NCBI RefSeq assembly: GCF_031755915.1
Contig: NC_083379.1
Location: forward strand, 2,677,501-2,741,500
Origin: Ziziphus jujuba
Lineage: Eukaryota; Streptophyta; Magnoliopsida; Rosales; Rhamnaceae
Reading direction: 5' to 3'
DNA: 64,000 nucleotides
Shown here in pieces: positions 49,560 to 63,619 of the stretch. Numbering within the stretch: the first letter of the stretch is position 1; the number at the start of each line of letters is the position of its first letter. The position numbers were made by a program, and so were the translations under genes. The notes below the pieces were generated by a model that was not told where the DNA came from, did no database searches, and saw nothing but the letters and a program-made list of their open reading frames with translations.

Positions 49560-50700
49560 TAATGGTTTAAACTTTTCTTGTAAACTTAGTCATGTTTGGT
49601 TGAGCTTCGTCTAATAGTACTGGTTTAGCAACAATCATGCTGAACAGCATCACATATTGCCACGTATGCAGCAGTTATGTGGGTCCATGCTGCCATGTGA
49701 CAATCTGTAAGGTTGTGATTGGTTGATGTTTGAGAGCTGCTGTACTTAAACAATTTGATTTTCTAGGGTTTTTATGAAAAGGTTTTGGAGAATAAAGGTT
49801 AGGTGAAATTAATGAGGCAGGGGGATTGAATCGTCCCCCAAGCAACAAATGGTAGGTGCGCAATGTTAATTCGTGTACTCAATAACCATCCACCTACACA
49901 TATTAAACAATAACTCCGTAATTTTATCATCTAATGTTTCATCTTTTTCTACAATTTTTCTCAAACTTGTTGATTTGCATTTCATTTTCAGCACTGTTTT
50001 CTACATCTTGAATTGCTCTTTTTGTGGTTTCATGTCTCAACAAGATTTCAATTTTTTTTTTTTTTTTTTCCAATTTGTGTTTTACTTTTCCAACATTTTT
50101 GCTTCCCTTATTTTGCTCACTTTTTGTTCCATCTGACACCTGGTTTCCGGTATGACCAAATCTTTGATGAAACGATTCCATACCTTAGATCCATTGGACC
50201 TTGAATAGAATCTATAGACTTTGAACTGATGTACACCTGAAGGCCAATTTAGGTCCTCGCGATCTCAATGCCATTTCCTTTTCTCTTCTTTTTAATTTGT
50301 TTCGAATTAATTAATCCCACACCCTATTCCCTACAGTGATCCATCTTAAACAGCTGCTATGGTCTCCTTGGCAGGGTAAATTCCTCATGCTATGCATACG
50401 AACCATTTTCAATGACTCATCAAATAAAAATAAACATTCCTAGAGATAAAAATAAAAACAAAAACTCATCAGATAAAAATAAAAACAAAAACTCATCAAA
50501 TTTAGTATCTCTTAGTTGATAATATCATGATTATAACATTTCGCTAATTCACAAAAAGCATCAATCTTTCGCTGTATATAAAAGTAGCCAAGCATATGTA
50601 ATGCAGAACAATGAATTGAAAACAAGATATTAAGTAGATTGTAAAAATTGGGATTTTCCCCACAGCTACTAGTGTATAACCCTACAGCAAACCCTGCGCC
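49560..50700. other. Spacer between LTP and prolyl-tRNA synthetase
   Basis: The LTP promoter lies to the left, and the ProRS 3' UTR probably lies at about 50520-50742. A T-rich tract is at 50050-50069 and a short direct repeat of AAAACTCATCAGATAAAAAT type at 50417-50498. No gene is seen. Confidence 0.5.
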
Positions 50701-50742
50701 AACCACCAAAATCTTCTACCATGATCCAGTTTAGGTCCAAGT

Positions 50743-53700
50743 CTAGTAACTCCTGCCCCAGTAGCTCCACTTCTTTGCAGGCTTCCCAGATGCAAAGCAC
50801 AGTGTACCTACAATCAAACAGGAAAACTTCAAAATACAAGATCACCATCCACTTAACACCATATGATATATATTTATTTTCCTTTGGTACACTGGATAAG
50901 ATTAAAGCGAAACTTTATTTACAAACTCAAATAGTTCTCCAAACAATTGTTAAACTAAGCAAAATATTATTAAATTCGAATAAAATAAAAAACAAAATTA
51001 TTTAGTTAGATCCATGATTCCATGGTTAAGTGTGACAAGATCAAAATAATGCTGATTTGAAAGAGGGATACAGTACCTTCAGGAAGATCTGGCTGCTCAA
51101 ATGGTGTACAGAGAGTCTTACATGCTCCCATCTCGCCCTTTGTCCTTGCTTTCACATCCTTCTCAACCTCCTGAAATCAGGACACATAACCTCTCTAATA
51201 AACAAAACTGTGGAATATTACAAATAAAAACGATCTTCCAGTTTCACCAAATAGAAAGTACAGCACATAATCATCATCACCAAGAAGCCAAATGAAATAC
51301 ACCCAGAGCACAAGATGAGAATTATCAGCTAGATAAGCATTTTGACGTTTTAGAGGCAAGAGAAATAAACCGTCCACATTAACTTACTCATTATTTAAAC
51401 CGGCATTTCTAGTCCACGATATTGAAATTGGAGTAAGAAACAAAAATGGAGTTTAATAGCAGGAAAAAAGACATCCTTAAACAGGAAGGCATAGGACTAC
51501 AAGTCTAAAATGATTAAACGAAGAGCCACAGGAAATTGCAGGACCAGATAAGACACTATCAGTACAATACTTCATAAATAGAATTGCATAAATTGCTGGC
51601 GACATGTACCTCCTCATCACACCAAGGAGCTAAGATCAGCTTCTTTTGCCCAAGTGCTTCAATAAATTCATCCCATGTCGTAACCTTCTGAATGCAAGCA
51701 TCTCGTTTCTGTGTGGCAACATCATACAGGCTCTTTTGAATGGTGACCAGCAGATCCTTTACTTGCTCAACTAAGCTTGCCATTGGTATATCTACTTTTG
51801 CTGAATTGTCACGGCGAACAACACGTACCTGCAATGGCAATTAAATTCAGTTACTATTCGAATAGGCCAACCATGAAACATAGAACCAGAAAAACTGTGA
51901 AAAATAAAGATGGGAACCAACCAAAAAAAAAAAAAAAAAAAAAATTATTGGAACAAAATCTTTAAGAAAAGATATGCACTTTCGGAAACAGAAGCAACTA
52001 TGAGAAACAGTGAAATGCTAACCTGACTATTAGCCAAGTCCCTGGGTCCAATTTCAATTCTTAGAGGAACCCCTTTCAACTCCCAATGCGAGTACTTCCA
52101 ACCAGGAGAGTAGTTGTCCCTAAGATCTGCCTCAGCATGAATACCTGCTTCAGTCAAGGTGTTCACAGTACTAGTACAGGCATCAAAAATTCCTTGAGTA
52201 TCAGCATCTTTGAATGGCACAGGAATGACAATAACTTGGACCGCAGCTACTTTAGGTGGCAGCACCAGGCCTTTATCATCCCCATGAACCATTACCATGA
52301 CCCCGATCTGAACACATTGGGAATTACATATCAAAAAAAAAAAAAAAAAAAAAAAGGTAAGAGGACAAAAACAGAAAAGATAAACTGCCAATCCTAAACA
52401 GTACAAATGAGCAGGAGAGAGAACACTTTAATACCAGAAAACAAAAAAGGTAAAACAAAATACAGCAGTGCATACCAGCATTTCAGCTTAAGCATAGTAT
52501 GTATCATTTGATCCAAAAACAAGATTAGGAAGTACCGTTCGTGTGCTATAGGCCCATGAGTTCTGCCAGACCATGGCCTTCTCTCCTTTCTCATCCTCAA
52601 AGTTAATCTCAAACATTTTTGCAAAATTTTGACCCAGACAATGTGAAGTTGCACCTTGAATGCCACGACCAGTATTTGGAATAAATGCCTGACACATTAA
52701 CAAAGACAAAAATACAAATATCATTTGTCAAATATGGAAAGAATTAGACCATGCATGTGTGCATGTGCAAGTAATCTTATACCTCAACACTTGTTGTGTA
52801 AAGTCCACCAGCAAACTTCTCCAATTCACTCTTCTTGCCCTTGATAACAGGAATAGCCAAGTATTCTTCATATACCCGTCTGTACAATTCCAAAATATCA
52901 AGAACCTGAAATAGAATATCAAAAAGATACCACTTATAAACCAAAGCTGCATATGCTCCAATATGGATGGCTTACAGAGAGACAAAGAATAATTCAAGAT
53001 CAACTAAAATTAGATAAAGAACAAAAGATCAAAATTTATGAAAACTAGATCAAAATTTATGAAAACTAAGTGACCATGTAATCAAAATTAATTCAGAGAT
53101 TCAAAAGTACTAAAATTGACAGCTCCAATAGTCAGGATTTCAGCACCAATGTACTTTTCCATCCCACTTTTTCTACAAAGATCAAATTTTAGAATTGTTG
53201 GGATTACCACGAGTCCTATATCATTAGCATGGGATTTAAGAGAAATTTTACTGTATAAGTAAAAAAATGAGATGCACCACAATCAAACATGTGGTTTGAT
53301 AGTGTGATGGATGAAAAGTGCTTAACTAGAAAAAATTGTAAGGTATCAGAACTTCTGACCTAAACAAAATCTACACAAGTTAACGATTTCCAAATGAATT
53401 AAGATAGACCACCACAAGATGAAGACATTAGTTCTCTAAAAAGCGCCAGTTCCATACCTCTTCATCTGCTTCTGCCTTTGTTGCAAAAGCAGTATGCCCT
53501 TCTTGCCAAAGGAACTCACGACTCCTGCAGTAAGTAAAATATCAGCACTAGCAAGACTCTAGATATAATGTCTTAAGTATATTAAGGGCTTGGTGGAATT
53601 AAGTTGAGACAATAAAGCTGCTAAGGAATATTAATCTGCAGAATTTGTTAAACGCTGAAATGAAGCAAATAGTTAGATACATGCCATCATACAAATTAAA

Positions 53701-56700
53701 GGTATAACAAGAAATGTTTGACTATATCACAGTACAGAATGAACACCTTCTGTTATAATAACTGCACACACACACACAAACCCCTATATAAGGTACAAAT
53801 TAAAGGACATAGACAAACATACTTATAGTTACAAATTAAAGGACACGTGTTATGAAATCTAGATCAGGAGATCTTCCTTTAAAAATTCTTTGGTTCCTTT
53901 TCACAAAAATAGAGCAAATATAGCACATTTACTTGCACATTTCCCCTTTTCGGGACCTCCAGAACCTTTAAGCAAATCAATCAATTACTAAGGATCCATA
54001 GTTTAAAGGTAACAACTTAATTCTTTTTATCACTTCACTTTCTTAGATATTTAAAATCTACCAAAGAAATATAGGTTAAGTAATGAAACACCCATTTCAT
54101 CCAAAAAGAACTAGGCTAAACTCTATTAATGTAAAAGCAGTTGATAGTTGATATACCCAATTCTTATGATTATATATCAATAAAAGAACATAAAAGAAAC
54201 CAAAATCTGAGGGCCTAGGAAATGCTTTAGATTATATTTATGCTGTCTCACTCTCATCATCATGGAATATTCCAGCAGCCTAGTTTCCATTAACACAGTG
54301 AAAGGACACCCAACAATTAAGGATAAACAAGAAGTTACCTGATGAATGGAGTAGGATTGCTGAACTCCCACCGAACAACATTGCACCACTGGTTAAGTTT
54401 TAAAGGAAGATCACGGTGTCCCCTGATCCACTTAGAATAGTAAGGATACATTACAGTCTCACTAGTTGGGCGAATTGCTATTGGCACTTCAAGATCAGAT
54501 TGCCCAGATTTAGTTACCCAAGCGACCTGAGAAAATTAAAGGTCAAATGGAATAAAGTTTGCAATCAAACAAGCACAAGCAATCCAGTTATATCTATTGC
54601 ATCACTCTCATCAAATGTAAAAGCAACAGCAGCTCGGACAAAATTTGTACACTTAACTCTAATCACAAGGAAAACATTAAGATTAGAGTTAGCATCAAGC
54701 ATAGAAGCTACCCACTAACTTGTAGTTATGATAGTACAATGGACAAGACGATCAATACCATCTAGAGGAGCAAGAAAACCAGACACTTATAAAGCAATAT
54801 CTTATCTATGGATGTCATAGCTTCTCCAAATGAAGGTCAAAGTGAAGCAAATTAGGGATAAACTGACTCAAACTGACCAAAGTAAGGAATAATAGATTAT
54901 ATAATATTATACTGTCCATACTGCCAAAAGTTAGGGAGAAAGTTTCTCTTTCTCAATTCTCACTGTACCAAAAGGAATTTGGATCTCACCTCTGGTGCAA
55001 AACCCTCTACATGTTCCTTCTCCTTCTGCAAAACAGTGGGAGATACAAAAAGTGGGAAGTAACAGTTCTTGATCTTCAGTTTCTTGATCTCAGCATCAAA
55101 AAATTCCTGCACATTGACATCGCTGTAAATAGACTGCCTAACTTTAAGTTTTGAAAGATAAAATAAACAGAGGATTTAGGAAGAGCTACGCCTTTACTTA
55201 TTTGTAATCTTTACTCATGTCAATCAGACATGAGCTTCACTTCTTATCCAAAAAAGAAAAAACATGAACTTCACTCACAACAAGAGTATCAACAAATGAT
55301 TTCATAAAGAGTTTCTCAACTCACTTGCATTGCCTCCCAGATTGACATCGTCCAAGGCCTCAAAATATAACAGCCAGAAATATCATAGTATTCAATCATT
55401 TCCCCATGCACAACTACCTACAATCCAGAAGAAAAAATATATATCAATTTGCAAACACCTGAAACATGCTCATCATACTCAGTTTCAAGGAAGTATGCAG
55501 ATCTGAATCCAATAACTTTTTAAAACATTTTAATTCACTCATAGAAGTTGATACAACAACTGCAACAAATATATTACTTAGCACATTTATGACCCAAAGG
55601 ACAGCCCAATCCTATCCAGGACTAACTATCAAAGTCCGAAATTATCTCTTACCACTAAATCATTAAAAAAATGTCTCATTAAAACTACAAAATTTTCTTC
55701 TTAAAGCTATGAAGAGTTCAGGAATTGCAAGTTCTAGGGGAAAAAAATATACTAAATAAAAAAAAATAAAAAATAAAAATTCCCAACCTAGCCCCATTCC
55801 AATCCCCCAAAGAAAAAGTAAAACTATAAAATAAAATAAATAATAAAAAAATGATAGTTATACATGCATATACATACATGTATATGATAAATATAACCTA
55901 TAATATGAGATGAAAATTGAAATACCCAAAGGTTGTACTTCTTTAACTAATAGGGATTTTCAATGTTGTTGGAACATTACTCAAACTAAATGCATCAAAA
56001 AGAATCCCCATCGCTGTTTTCATTAGCTATTCTATCTAAGTCCTCTCGTACTTCATAACTTCTAAAGCCTCAACCCATCCATAATACATTCCTAAATATT
56101 CTTAAGTGGGGTTTTAAGATCAATTATTTAGATTAAACAACAGAAACAATCCTACCTTCTTCTATATACCAGCCATGCATAGAAAAAGATAAAAAAGGAA
56201 AAAAACAAAACTGGATTTCAAGAATATGGCATCTTCCAACCCACAGCAAGAATATGAGCAATGGCATGTAACATAAGCCTCTAAAATTAACATAAGTCAA
56301 CGGTTAATTGAGTGTTACCCCCCAAAATTGAAGATCTTGTTATTTGCAACTCAACTTATAATCACAGCAATCAACTACATGAACCTTATGACATAATAGA
56401 ATTTGATCTTTTATTTGTTAATGAAACCAATAAATTAAAATTTCAGCCATACCACCAACATGTAATAATACAGTAATTTATTTGAAGACAGCCCACTAAA
56501 ATTGTGTTTAGGAAAAGCATAAAATCCTTTTAATATTGTCTTTTTGTATTTCCTGTCTTATAAATATAGAGACTATGGTATAAAGCTTTAGGACTTAACT
56601 AATGTAAATACTGGTAAATAAATAACAAAATCTGCTTAAGCAACAGTGAAGCTACGGATGGATATTCCTTGAACAACACAAATGGTTAAGCAGACAAGAA

Positions 56701-57025
56701 GAAGTGATTAATACCTCAGAGTACCATTCTCCAAAGTTCTCATCCTTCTTGTAGGAAAGTCCCAATCCAGTCTCTTTCTTAACCTCCTTCTTTTTACCCC
56801 CTGAAGATAGAATACACAAATCTCAGAAAGAAATATGCAACTAGGCACATCCATATAACTATTTACACCAGATGGATCAAAAATACAATTTATACAGTTT
56901 GCAAGGGCAATTGCTCATAACAAAACATGAAACCCACCGCCACCTGCATTGGCATTACCCTTTTTCGTCTCTCCACCGCCCTTTTTCCCTTCTCCTCCAG
57001 CCTTTTTCGTCTGTCCACCAGCCAT
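50743..57025 (-). CDS. Prolyl-tRNA synthetase, cytosolic (class II)
   Basis: Twelve coding exons on the minus strand: 57025-56938, 56800-56715, 55417-55325, 55106-54990, 54526-54339, 53524-53458, 52905-52783, 52688-52536, 52307-52023, 51828-51610, 51170-51077 and 50807-50743. They sum to 1578 bases and 525 residues. The start [20 protein letters not shown] is Lys/Gly-rich with no transit peptide, so the product is the cytosolic form. Class II signatures are present: motif 1 region [17 protein letters not shown], motif 2 [30 protein letters not shown] and motif 3 [16 protein letters not shown]-terminal anticodon-binding domain is followed by the eukaryote/archaea-type zinc-binding extension that ends [10 protein letters not shown]. 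The Tyr terminus is typical of this ProRS group. An acceptor TTCTTAG 15 bases before the ATG and a donor CTACT|GTAAGC at about 57383 suggest a 5' UTR intron. Confidence 0.96.
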
Positions 57026-57303
57026 ACCCTCAAGTCAATCCTAAGAACAAAATCGAGTTCAAAATAATTTAAATCATTGCTTCAAAATTCAATATCCTAC
57101 ACAGCACAAAATTACATAAAAATATAAAGGTAATCAACTATCAAACGACAAGATCCAGAAACCACACCAATCTTCTAAATGAGCTACAGACTCACCCAAT
57201 TCTCAGGGGTTGGGAAAAAAAAAAAAGTAAAAAAATTCGCGCTGATATGCAGGTAAGTGAAAAACAAGTAGCTACTTAGAAAAAATGTTGGATTTCTCTC
57301 AAA

Positions 57304-57327
57304 GAAGAAGAAGAAGAAGAAGAAGAA
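57304..57327. repeat. (AAG)n microsatellite in the probable ProRS 5' UTR intron
   Basis: About eight AAG units lie between the predicted leader donor at 57383 and acceptor at 57041. Confidence 0.85.
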
Positions 57328-57499
57328 AACTTTAATGGATTGTGAGAGCAGGGAGCGATAATTAGTTGCAGAGATAGCTTACAGTAGGGAGCAATGGAGA
57401 TGACGAAACGAATATTAGGGCCGGTCCGTTTCCACTCTATTCCCTACGCTGATAGGCACAGAAAAAGAATCCGGTACTAAAGCTGTAAAGTGTATACCC

Positions 57500-58930
57500 T
57501 AGACAAGCTTTGACTTTTTTTTTCTTTTTTTTTTTTCTTTTTTTTATAAAAAGAATATTTATTTATTTTTCTTTCTTAAATATTCTCTTTTAATTAATTT
57601 TCAAATTTTCTATTAATTAAACCCCATTATATAATATTCTCCTTGACACCCAAGCCCGGTGAATCCGGTTACTTGCACTTTCCCGCAAGCAAGAACACTA
57701 GTTATCCACGGTAAATAACAACAGACTTAGCTGGACAAACTAACAAGTTTTATTTACGGTAAAAAATTAAAATCCACTGGACAAAATAACACGTGTTATT
57801 TTATGGAAAAGAATTTATCATTTTATTTTTGGTGTATTTGATTAATACATAACTGAGATAAATTCTGCTCAAACAGAAAACATCCATTTTGGTTTTGATT
57901 TGTATATTTTATTACAGTTTGTCCAACTAATTTTGTGGATTATATCTTAATTTGTATATAACACTTGTTAGTTATACTTTTATCTTTTTTAATTTCTTCA
58001 TTTAGCCTAAAAAGACTTTAATTGTTCCTAAGATTACATTCTTATGTTGGTTTAATCTAGTAATGTAATTTTATTATAAAAATTTGATGAAATTAATCAT
58101 TACAGATGACATGATAAAATAATAACAAAAAGATAAAATAGAATTTTCTTTAAAGAGTTACATGAAACGTGCATAATTTATTTTGTCAATTGATATATTT
58201 CATAGAGATAGAAGTATAATTAACACTAACAATAATGAGACTAGGTAACCAAGTATTAGGATATAAGGAAATGAATATAAATATAAAATTATTTGGAAGA
58301 TGTGTCACTTATTTTTTCATTTTTTTGTTTTTTTTTTAGTGTTCTTTCTTTCTACATGACATATAGATGCCTAAAAATGTATATGATAGTATACAAATAA
58401 AGTTTAACCAGCTAAGCAATGATCGGTTTTTGTATCCAAAATCCATAGTCGTCTATCTGTATTTTGTTATTATTTTATTTTTTTATTGGGTACAGAATTG
58501 GTTTCCATAGTCTTAAAGTTGACTATTTTTATTATATCCCACCAAAAGGTATGATCAGCTTAATCCTAGAGTTGGCGTCCACCCAAGAAAAATTCCATAA
58601 TCCAGGTTTTTATGTTCGATTTTACCTTTCAACATAAATATAAGTAATATGTTATATTGTACTTCGTTATTAGTCTTTAGTACGTGTATTCTGTCAGAGT
58701 CAAATTTAAACACATCAATTCCATCCACCATCAATGGACATGCAGTTTAACACTTTAGTTTTTTTTGACACTGAGGGTGGAGGATTCGAACTCGGACATT
58801 TTGAAGTTAACAAAATGATGTTGGACGGACCAAAACAACGAATTCATATGTCCCATGCTAAAAGAATTCATCCAATCCTTAATATATAAAAGCGGAGATC
58901 AAGCGGTTAATAAAAATAAAAAAAACATAT
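57500..58930. other. AT-rich intergenic DNA upstream of ProRS
   Basis: The ProRS promoter occupies the left edge. The rest is AT-rich. A stretch at 58740-58830 (GGTGGAGGATTCGAACTCGG) resembles the tRNA-like boxes found in repetitive DNA, but no cloverleaf can be folded. No gene is seen. Confidence 0.45.
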
Positions 58931-58944
58931 ATATATGTGGCTCA

Positions 58945-60000
58945 GGAGTATTTAAGAGCACAGCAATGAGAATGTCTCAGTTAAAAGGTCGAAATTCATC
59001 ATCATCGCCACATTCTGTTTCATGGCATGAATAAGGCAATAAAATCTTTAAGAAAAATGCAGGTTTGATACATAAATATAAAATAAGTTCTAATGATTAG
59101 AAATAAGCTATCCTCAAGAAAAACTGGAGAGAAGATTGAAAATCTAAAAGTTTGATCTCCATGTTTGGGCTACCCATAGAATCACAAATTGAAAGTGTAT
59201 ACTAGCTATTTTGCAGTATAGAAATATGTGAATATTATATGATTCAATTGTCTATGTTACTAGGACTTTAACTCATCACAGCCATGTCCACAATTGAAAA
59301 CTCACATGGTCATCGCTACAGGTCACTACAAATAAGCGGAAAATTTTAGGAAAACAGACAAATCAGACGCTCAAAGGCAAACAGAAGAAAAGAAAAAGAA
59401 ACATGAAGACATAACAACAGGCAAATTCAAAATAAGATTTCTAAATTTATCTCATCATCTCCACCCCAATCACCCCCCACCCAAAAAAACACCCACACCC
59501 ACACACACCCAAATAATAATAATAATAAATAAACAATTAAAAAAAAAAGGGGGGGGGAAAAAAAAAAAAAAAAGAAAGATCAACTATATTTGCCTCCCAC
59601 ATTATAAAAACTATGTTTTATCTGTCAAACTAGTTCACCGAGAGATAAAATTGAACTGTGGCTCAAAAGTGCTTGTAAGTCATCATAGGAATGTCTCAGT
59701 AAATAAAAGGTCATAATTTGTCATCATCGCCACATTCTGTTTCATGAAAAATACAAAGTAATAAACTCAAGTTACTCAACATAAACACGGGAGAAGGCAC
59801 AGAGAGAGAGAGAGAGAGAGCAAATAAATGAGAACATAAATCTCCCTGATGCTTTCATCTTCCAGAAACTAGGGTGAATATAGAAAACCTTGAAGACTCA
59901 AATTCCATTTATTTTCTATCCACAGGATCGTAAATTGAACGTGGTACTGACCATTTGCAGTATAGCAATATGTACAAAAGCATTTGCCAAAAACATTAAA
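58945..60000. repeat. Diverged tandem duplication of about 0.72 kb
   Basis: CATCATCGCCACATTCTGTT occurs at about 59000 and 59722. TTGCAGTATAGAAATATGT at 59211 matches TTGCAGTATAGCAATATGT at 59954. GAATGTCTCAGT upstream of the first anchor also matches in both copies. Offsets are 722 and 743. A C-rich/A-rich tract (59460-59573) and a GA repeat (59802-59820) lie inside. No coding potential is seen. Confidence 0.75.
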
Positions 60001-60501
60001 TAAAAAATGTAGTACATCTTGGCAAAAATAATAACGTTATGAAGAAAGCTTTGGAGAAAATAATCTGTTAGTATTTCATTGGGTATGGTACTATTTATCA
60101 TAGTACAAATTGAACATAAGAAAGAGAAACCATATAACCAATATCCTAAAAAATAGCTAACAACTACAAAATAAATGAGATAACCTATCTGATTCCTTAT
60201 ATTGTGGAAACAGAAACTAACTTTAATATAGAAAATAAAGCTTCTAGATTTTTCCACAGGTTATAATGCCATTAGAAATCATATGAAAGTGCACAAATGC
60301 ACCAGATAGACTTCTTATCAAAATATTGGTACTTTTCGGTTAAATGCAAAGCCTATACCTATTCTATATGGTAATTTATATATTCTCCATTGTTTATATA
60401 GGGAGAAGACATTTTTAATGAGTACAGCCAGTCAAACCTCAAACATAATTTAAAAATAAAAATAAAAATCCAATCAATAATTTCCCAAACATTACCAGCA
60501 C

Positions 60502-60717
60502 TTAATAGCCCTTATTTCCTCGTATTCTAGCTCTCATGTCAACCTGGCCTCTCTTGCAATTGAAGTATGTCTCCCTTAAACCAACACATTCACTAGATAT
60601 TGAGGGACTCTTCTCTCCAGCACATTCTCTAAATGACCGCTTTTCAACCTTAATGCAATCGCTTTCACTAAGGCACTTGACCAATTCCATTGCTAGTCCC
60701 TTGCAAGACTTCGACAT
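60502..60717 (-). CDS. COA5: COA5/PET191, cytochrome c oxidase assembly factor
   Basis: Single coding exon of 71 residues on the minus strand. It has the twin CX9C arrangement of the family: C5-x9-C15 and C44-x9-C54, with C21 and C32 between. The sequence MSKSCKGLAMELVKCLSESD...SECVGLRETYFNCKRGQVDM is that of plant PET191-domain proteins. In yeast, Pet191 is an intermembrane-space or inner-membrane-associated factor needed for complex IV assembly; human COA5 is its orthologue. No cleavable presequence is present, which suits import by the MIA pathway. An acceptor TTTTCAG ends at 60733, 15 bases before the ATG, so the start codon lies in the second exon, after a 5' UTR intron of about 1.4 kb. 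Confidence 0.95.
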   Translation of the reverse strand: MSKSCKGLAMELVKCLSESDCIKVEKRSFRECAGEKSPSISSECVGLRETYFNCKRGQVDMRARIRGNKGY

Positions 60718-60732
60718 TTGTCCTTCCCTAAC

Positions 60733-61288
60733 CTGAAAATTTCAAATCTTACTTCAGCATGCCATACAAATAAGAGAGACATTATCACCAACCAATTAAA
60801 GCATGTAATATCCAATAACCAATACAATTCAGACATTATTTATTACATAATCAACTGGGGTGACATACAGACATCAACACCGTTCATTCTAGATCCACAT
60901 GTGTGTGTGATATAAAGCCAAGTAAAATTTCAAGAGGGGAATAAAAACCTACCAAACTACAAGGACATCCAAACATGTAAATATTTAATTAAAAATAAAG
61001 GTGCAATGACATAAATCATCAGCTACGGTTTGCCAATGCTCATTTTCAGCTTCAAGCATCTGAGAACCACTATCATAAGTAAACTTTAAATATACAATGC
61101 AACAGCAATTTTAACGCATACTTGCAGAATAGTCAAACAAAACATTGATGGTTAGATAAGTCAACAATTAGAATTCCTATTCCAAACTTTCATGAAGAAC
61201 AAAAAAGAATAATACCTCTGCATCTTTAAATGATAATCAACACACTAATTTGTGGAGTTTGTTATTTTTCCCTTCTCCTTTCTTCACT

Positions 61289-61320
<32 letters not shown>

Positions 61321-62350
61321 GAAAAAAAACCCAAACCCACATATATGAACAATGTATAATCCTTGACACTAAAACAATCTTACGGTTCCAGCAAAATTAT
61401 CTTCCTTGTACATCCTAAACTTCTAGTGTTGATATCGATGCAAAGGATATGCCTCCCTAGTTTTAAGAGATAAGTGAAAAACTAATTAAAAAAAAAAAAT
61501 TTAATGAAATGAAACCTCAGAAGCAGGAGAATTTTCATGCAATGCTTAATGCCATAAATTTCTAACTAAGCAATAAGGAAATGTTTCCATATCTCATATC
61601 TGTTTACTTGGTGCAAAAATGTATAACAGGCAATTTTAAACAAGGAATCACGAAATGTACACCATGCTTTATTATAAGGATTCTTAAAACCAAATAAATG
61701 AATTTACCAATGCATGACATAGAACATGCATAAATTAAACAGCTGAAATATCTAGTTGTATACATTTCTAGTCGCCTTATCACCTAACACCACTAGGCAA
61801 CTGAAAGACTAGACGACCACTGATAACACCATTTCTAAGCTAACTAAATAGCTCAAAGCCTCGGCCATTAACAAATAACCAGCAAAATTTCTAAGTAATA
61901 CGTCCTCGATAACACATCTCTAGGTGGACCCATTAACAAAATTGTAATATAAAAACGAGAGAGTTAAATCAAGGAAAACCCAATTGTAATATGATAATCC
62001 AAAACACTAATTTTAGACAAAAGAAATCACATCTTTCCACAATTAAAATTTAAAATTACGACCATGCACTAGTTTAAAAATATCTAAAATCAAATAAAAC
62101 TTATGTTTAAGTGGATCCGTGAAAGTAAGAATTAGAGCGAGACAAGTTACCAACAGAAGTAAATTTAGAGAGATTCTGGAATCTGATACTGAGAGAGAGC
62201 TTTGGAAGACTATCTGAGCGAATAATAAAGCAGGACGCGTTGCTGCAGCGAGGGTTCAGCTGTTATCGGCGGCGCGTCCGATACAGGAGGATCAAAGGAA
62301 GCATCGAGAGCCAAGATACAGAAGGGAGAGAAAGACAAGCGGAGGCAAAC
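60733..62350 (-). other. Inferred COA5 5' UTR intron and leader exon
   Basis: On the minus strand a donor CTGTTG|GTAACTTG at 62151/62150 pairs plausibly with the acceptor at 60733. The 62151-62330 segment is noticeably richer in G and C than its surroundings and would be the leader exon and transcription start region. The intron contains only AT-rich sequence. The pairing is inferred and was not checked against transcripts. Confidence 0.5.
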
Positions 62351-62459
62351 GGGTCGCAAATAGAGTTATTGATATACAATCCGACCCATTTGTTTTAATC
62401 CAAAATAACAATCCGATCCATTTTGTTGGACCAATGATGGATCCTGATTTTATCAATAA

Positions 62460-63590
62460 CCTTTTTATAAAAAAAAAAAAAAAAAAAAAAAAAAGATTTT
62501 ATTTGCAAATAATACTAGAGGCTTCACCAAGCAAATATGAATAATATTAAATGTTCCAAATAAATTTACCCAACTATATATCAAATACTATGTTAATATT
62601 CATGAATTAGTATATTAATATAATCTAGTTATAATAAATGAAACTTAAATATAAACATACAATCAAATCAAATATTTACAAATAGCAATTGATGTACATG
62701 TTGAATTGATAAATTTATCTGCTACCTTTAAAATCATTGTGAAAATTTAATTAATAATTTTTAAGAATAATGCTAGAGGTATCAAATAAATCTAGAAACT
62801 AATAATATGTCAATATTTAATTGAATTATATTTGGTTACAATTATTTGTTCAAAAAAGTTCACTTATCTATAGTTAAATAATATCAATATATTAATTAAT
62901 AAAATATTAGCATAGGACACTTGGTATAATTTTAATATATTTATTTAATACATTTAATATAACTCCATTTTTTTTTTTAGTAGATCACTTAATTAGTAAT
63001 ATTTTATATCAATAGTTAGCAGAATAATACGGTCTTATATAATAGTATTACTATGGGTATTAAATGGTTTACAAAAATGAAAACCAAATAATGTACAAAA
63101 GATACCTTGATATTGTTTTATTGGTTGATAAATATTAAGTAAGATAAAAATGTGTAAATCCTTCAAAAAAATGCAACTTAATTCAAATCAATAAGACAAA
63201 TGCTACATTATTTATTTGGTAAATGATTTCATTCCCCATAATATTATTGTTCCATATAAAATAATTAAATATTATTAGTAAAGGTACTAAATGATTTACC
63301 AAAAATATTTATCAAAGTATATATATTAATATATATATCAATAAAATATTAATTTAATATAAATATGAATAAAAATTAAAAATAAACAAATTAAATATGA
63401 TTAAAAATAAATAAATAAATTAGTGAATGCTTTAATAATTTTAATATTATTCATTTAAATATTTTTGCAATAATTTTATTTTTTTTTTTCGTTTTGACCC
63501 ACCTTCTCCTAAGCCTATGATTTTTTTTTTTTTTTCTTCCTTGAAATAAAACAAAAGAATGGCAACCAAATATATGAAGAAAGACCAAAG
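62460..63590. other. AT-rich intergenic DNA
   Basis: Very AT-rich, starting with an A-tract at 62469-62494. Repeated ATATTAAT and AATAATATTA words are seen but no bounded element. No gene is visible. Confidence 0.5.
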
Positions 63591-63619
63591 CAACCCCGAT
63601 CACCGACTAGAACCACATG

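Noticed and set aside
58740..58830. GGATTCGAACTCGG resembling a tRNA T-arm
   Set aside because: No acceptor stem or anticodon arm can be assembled around it.
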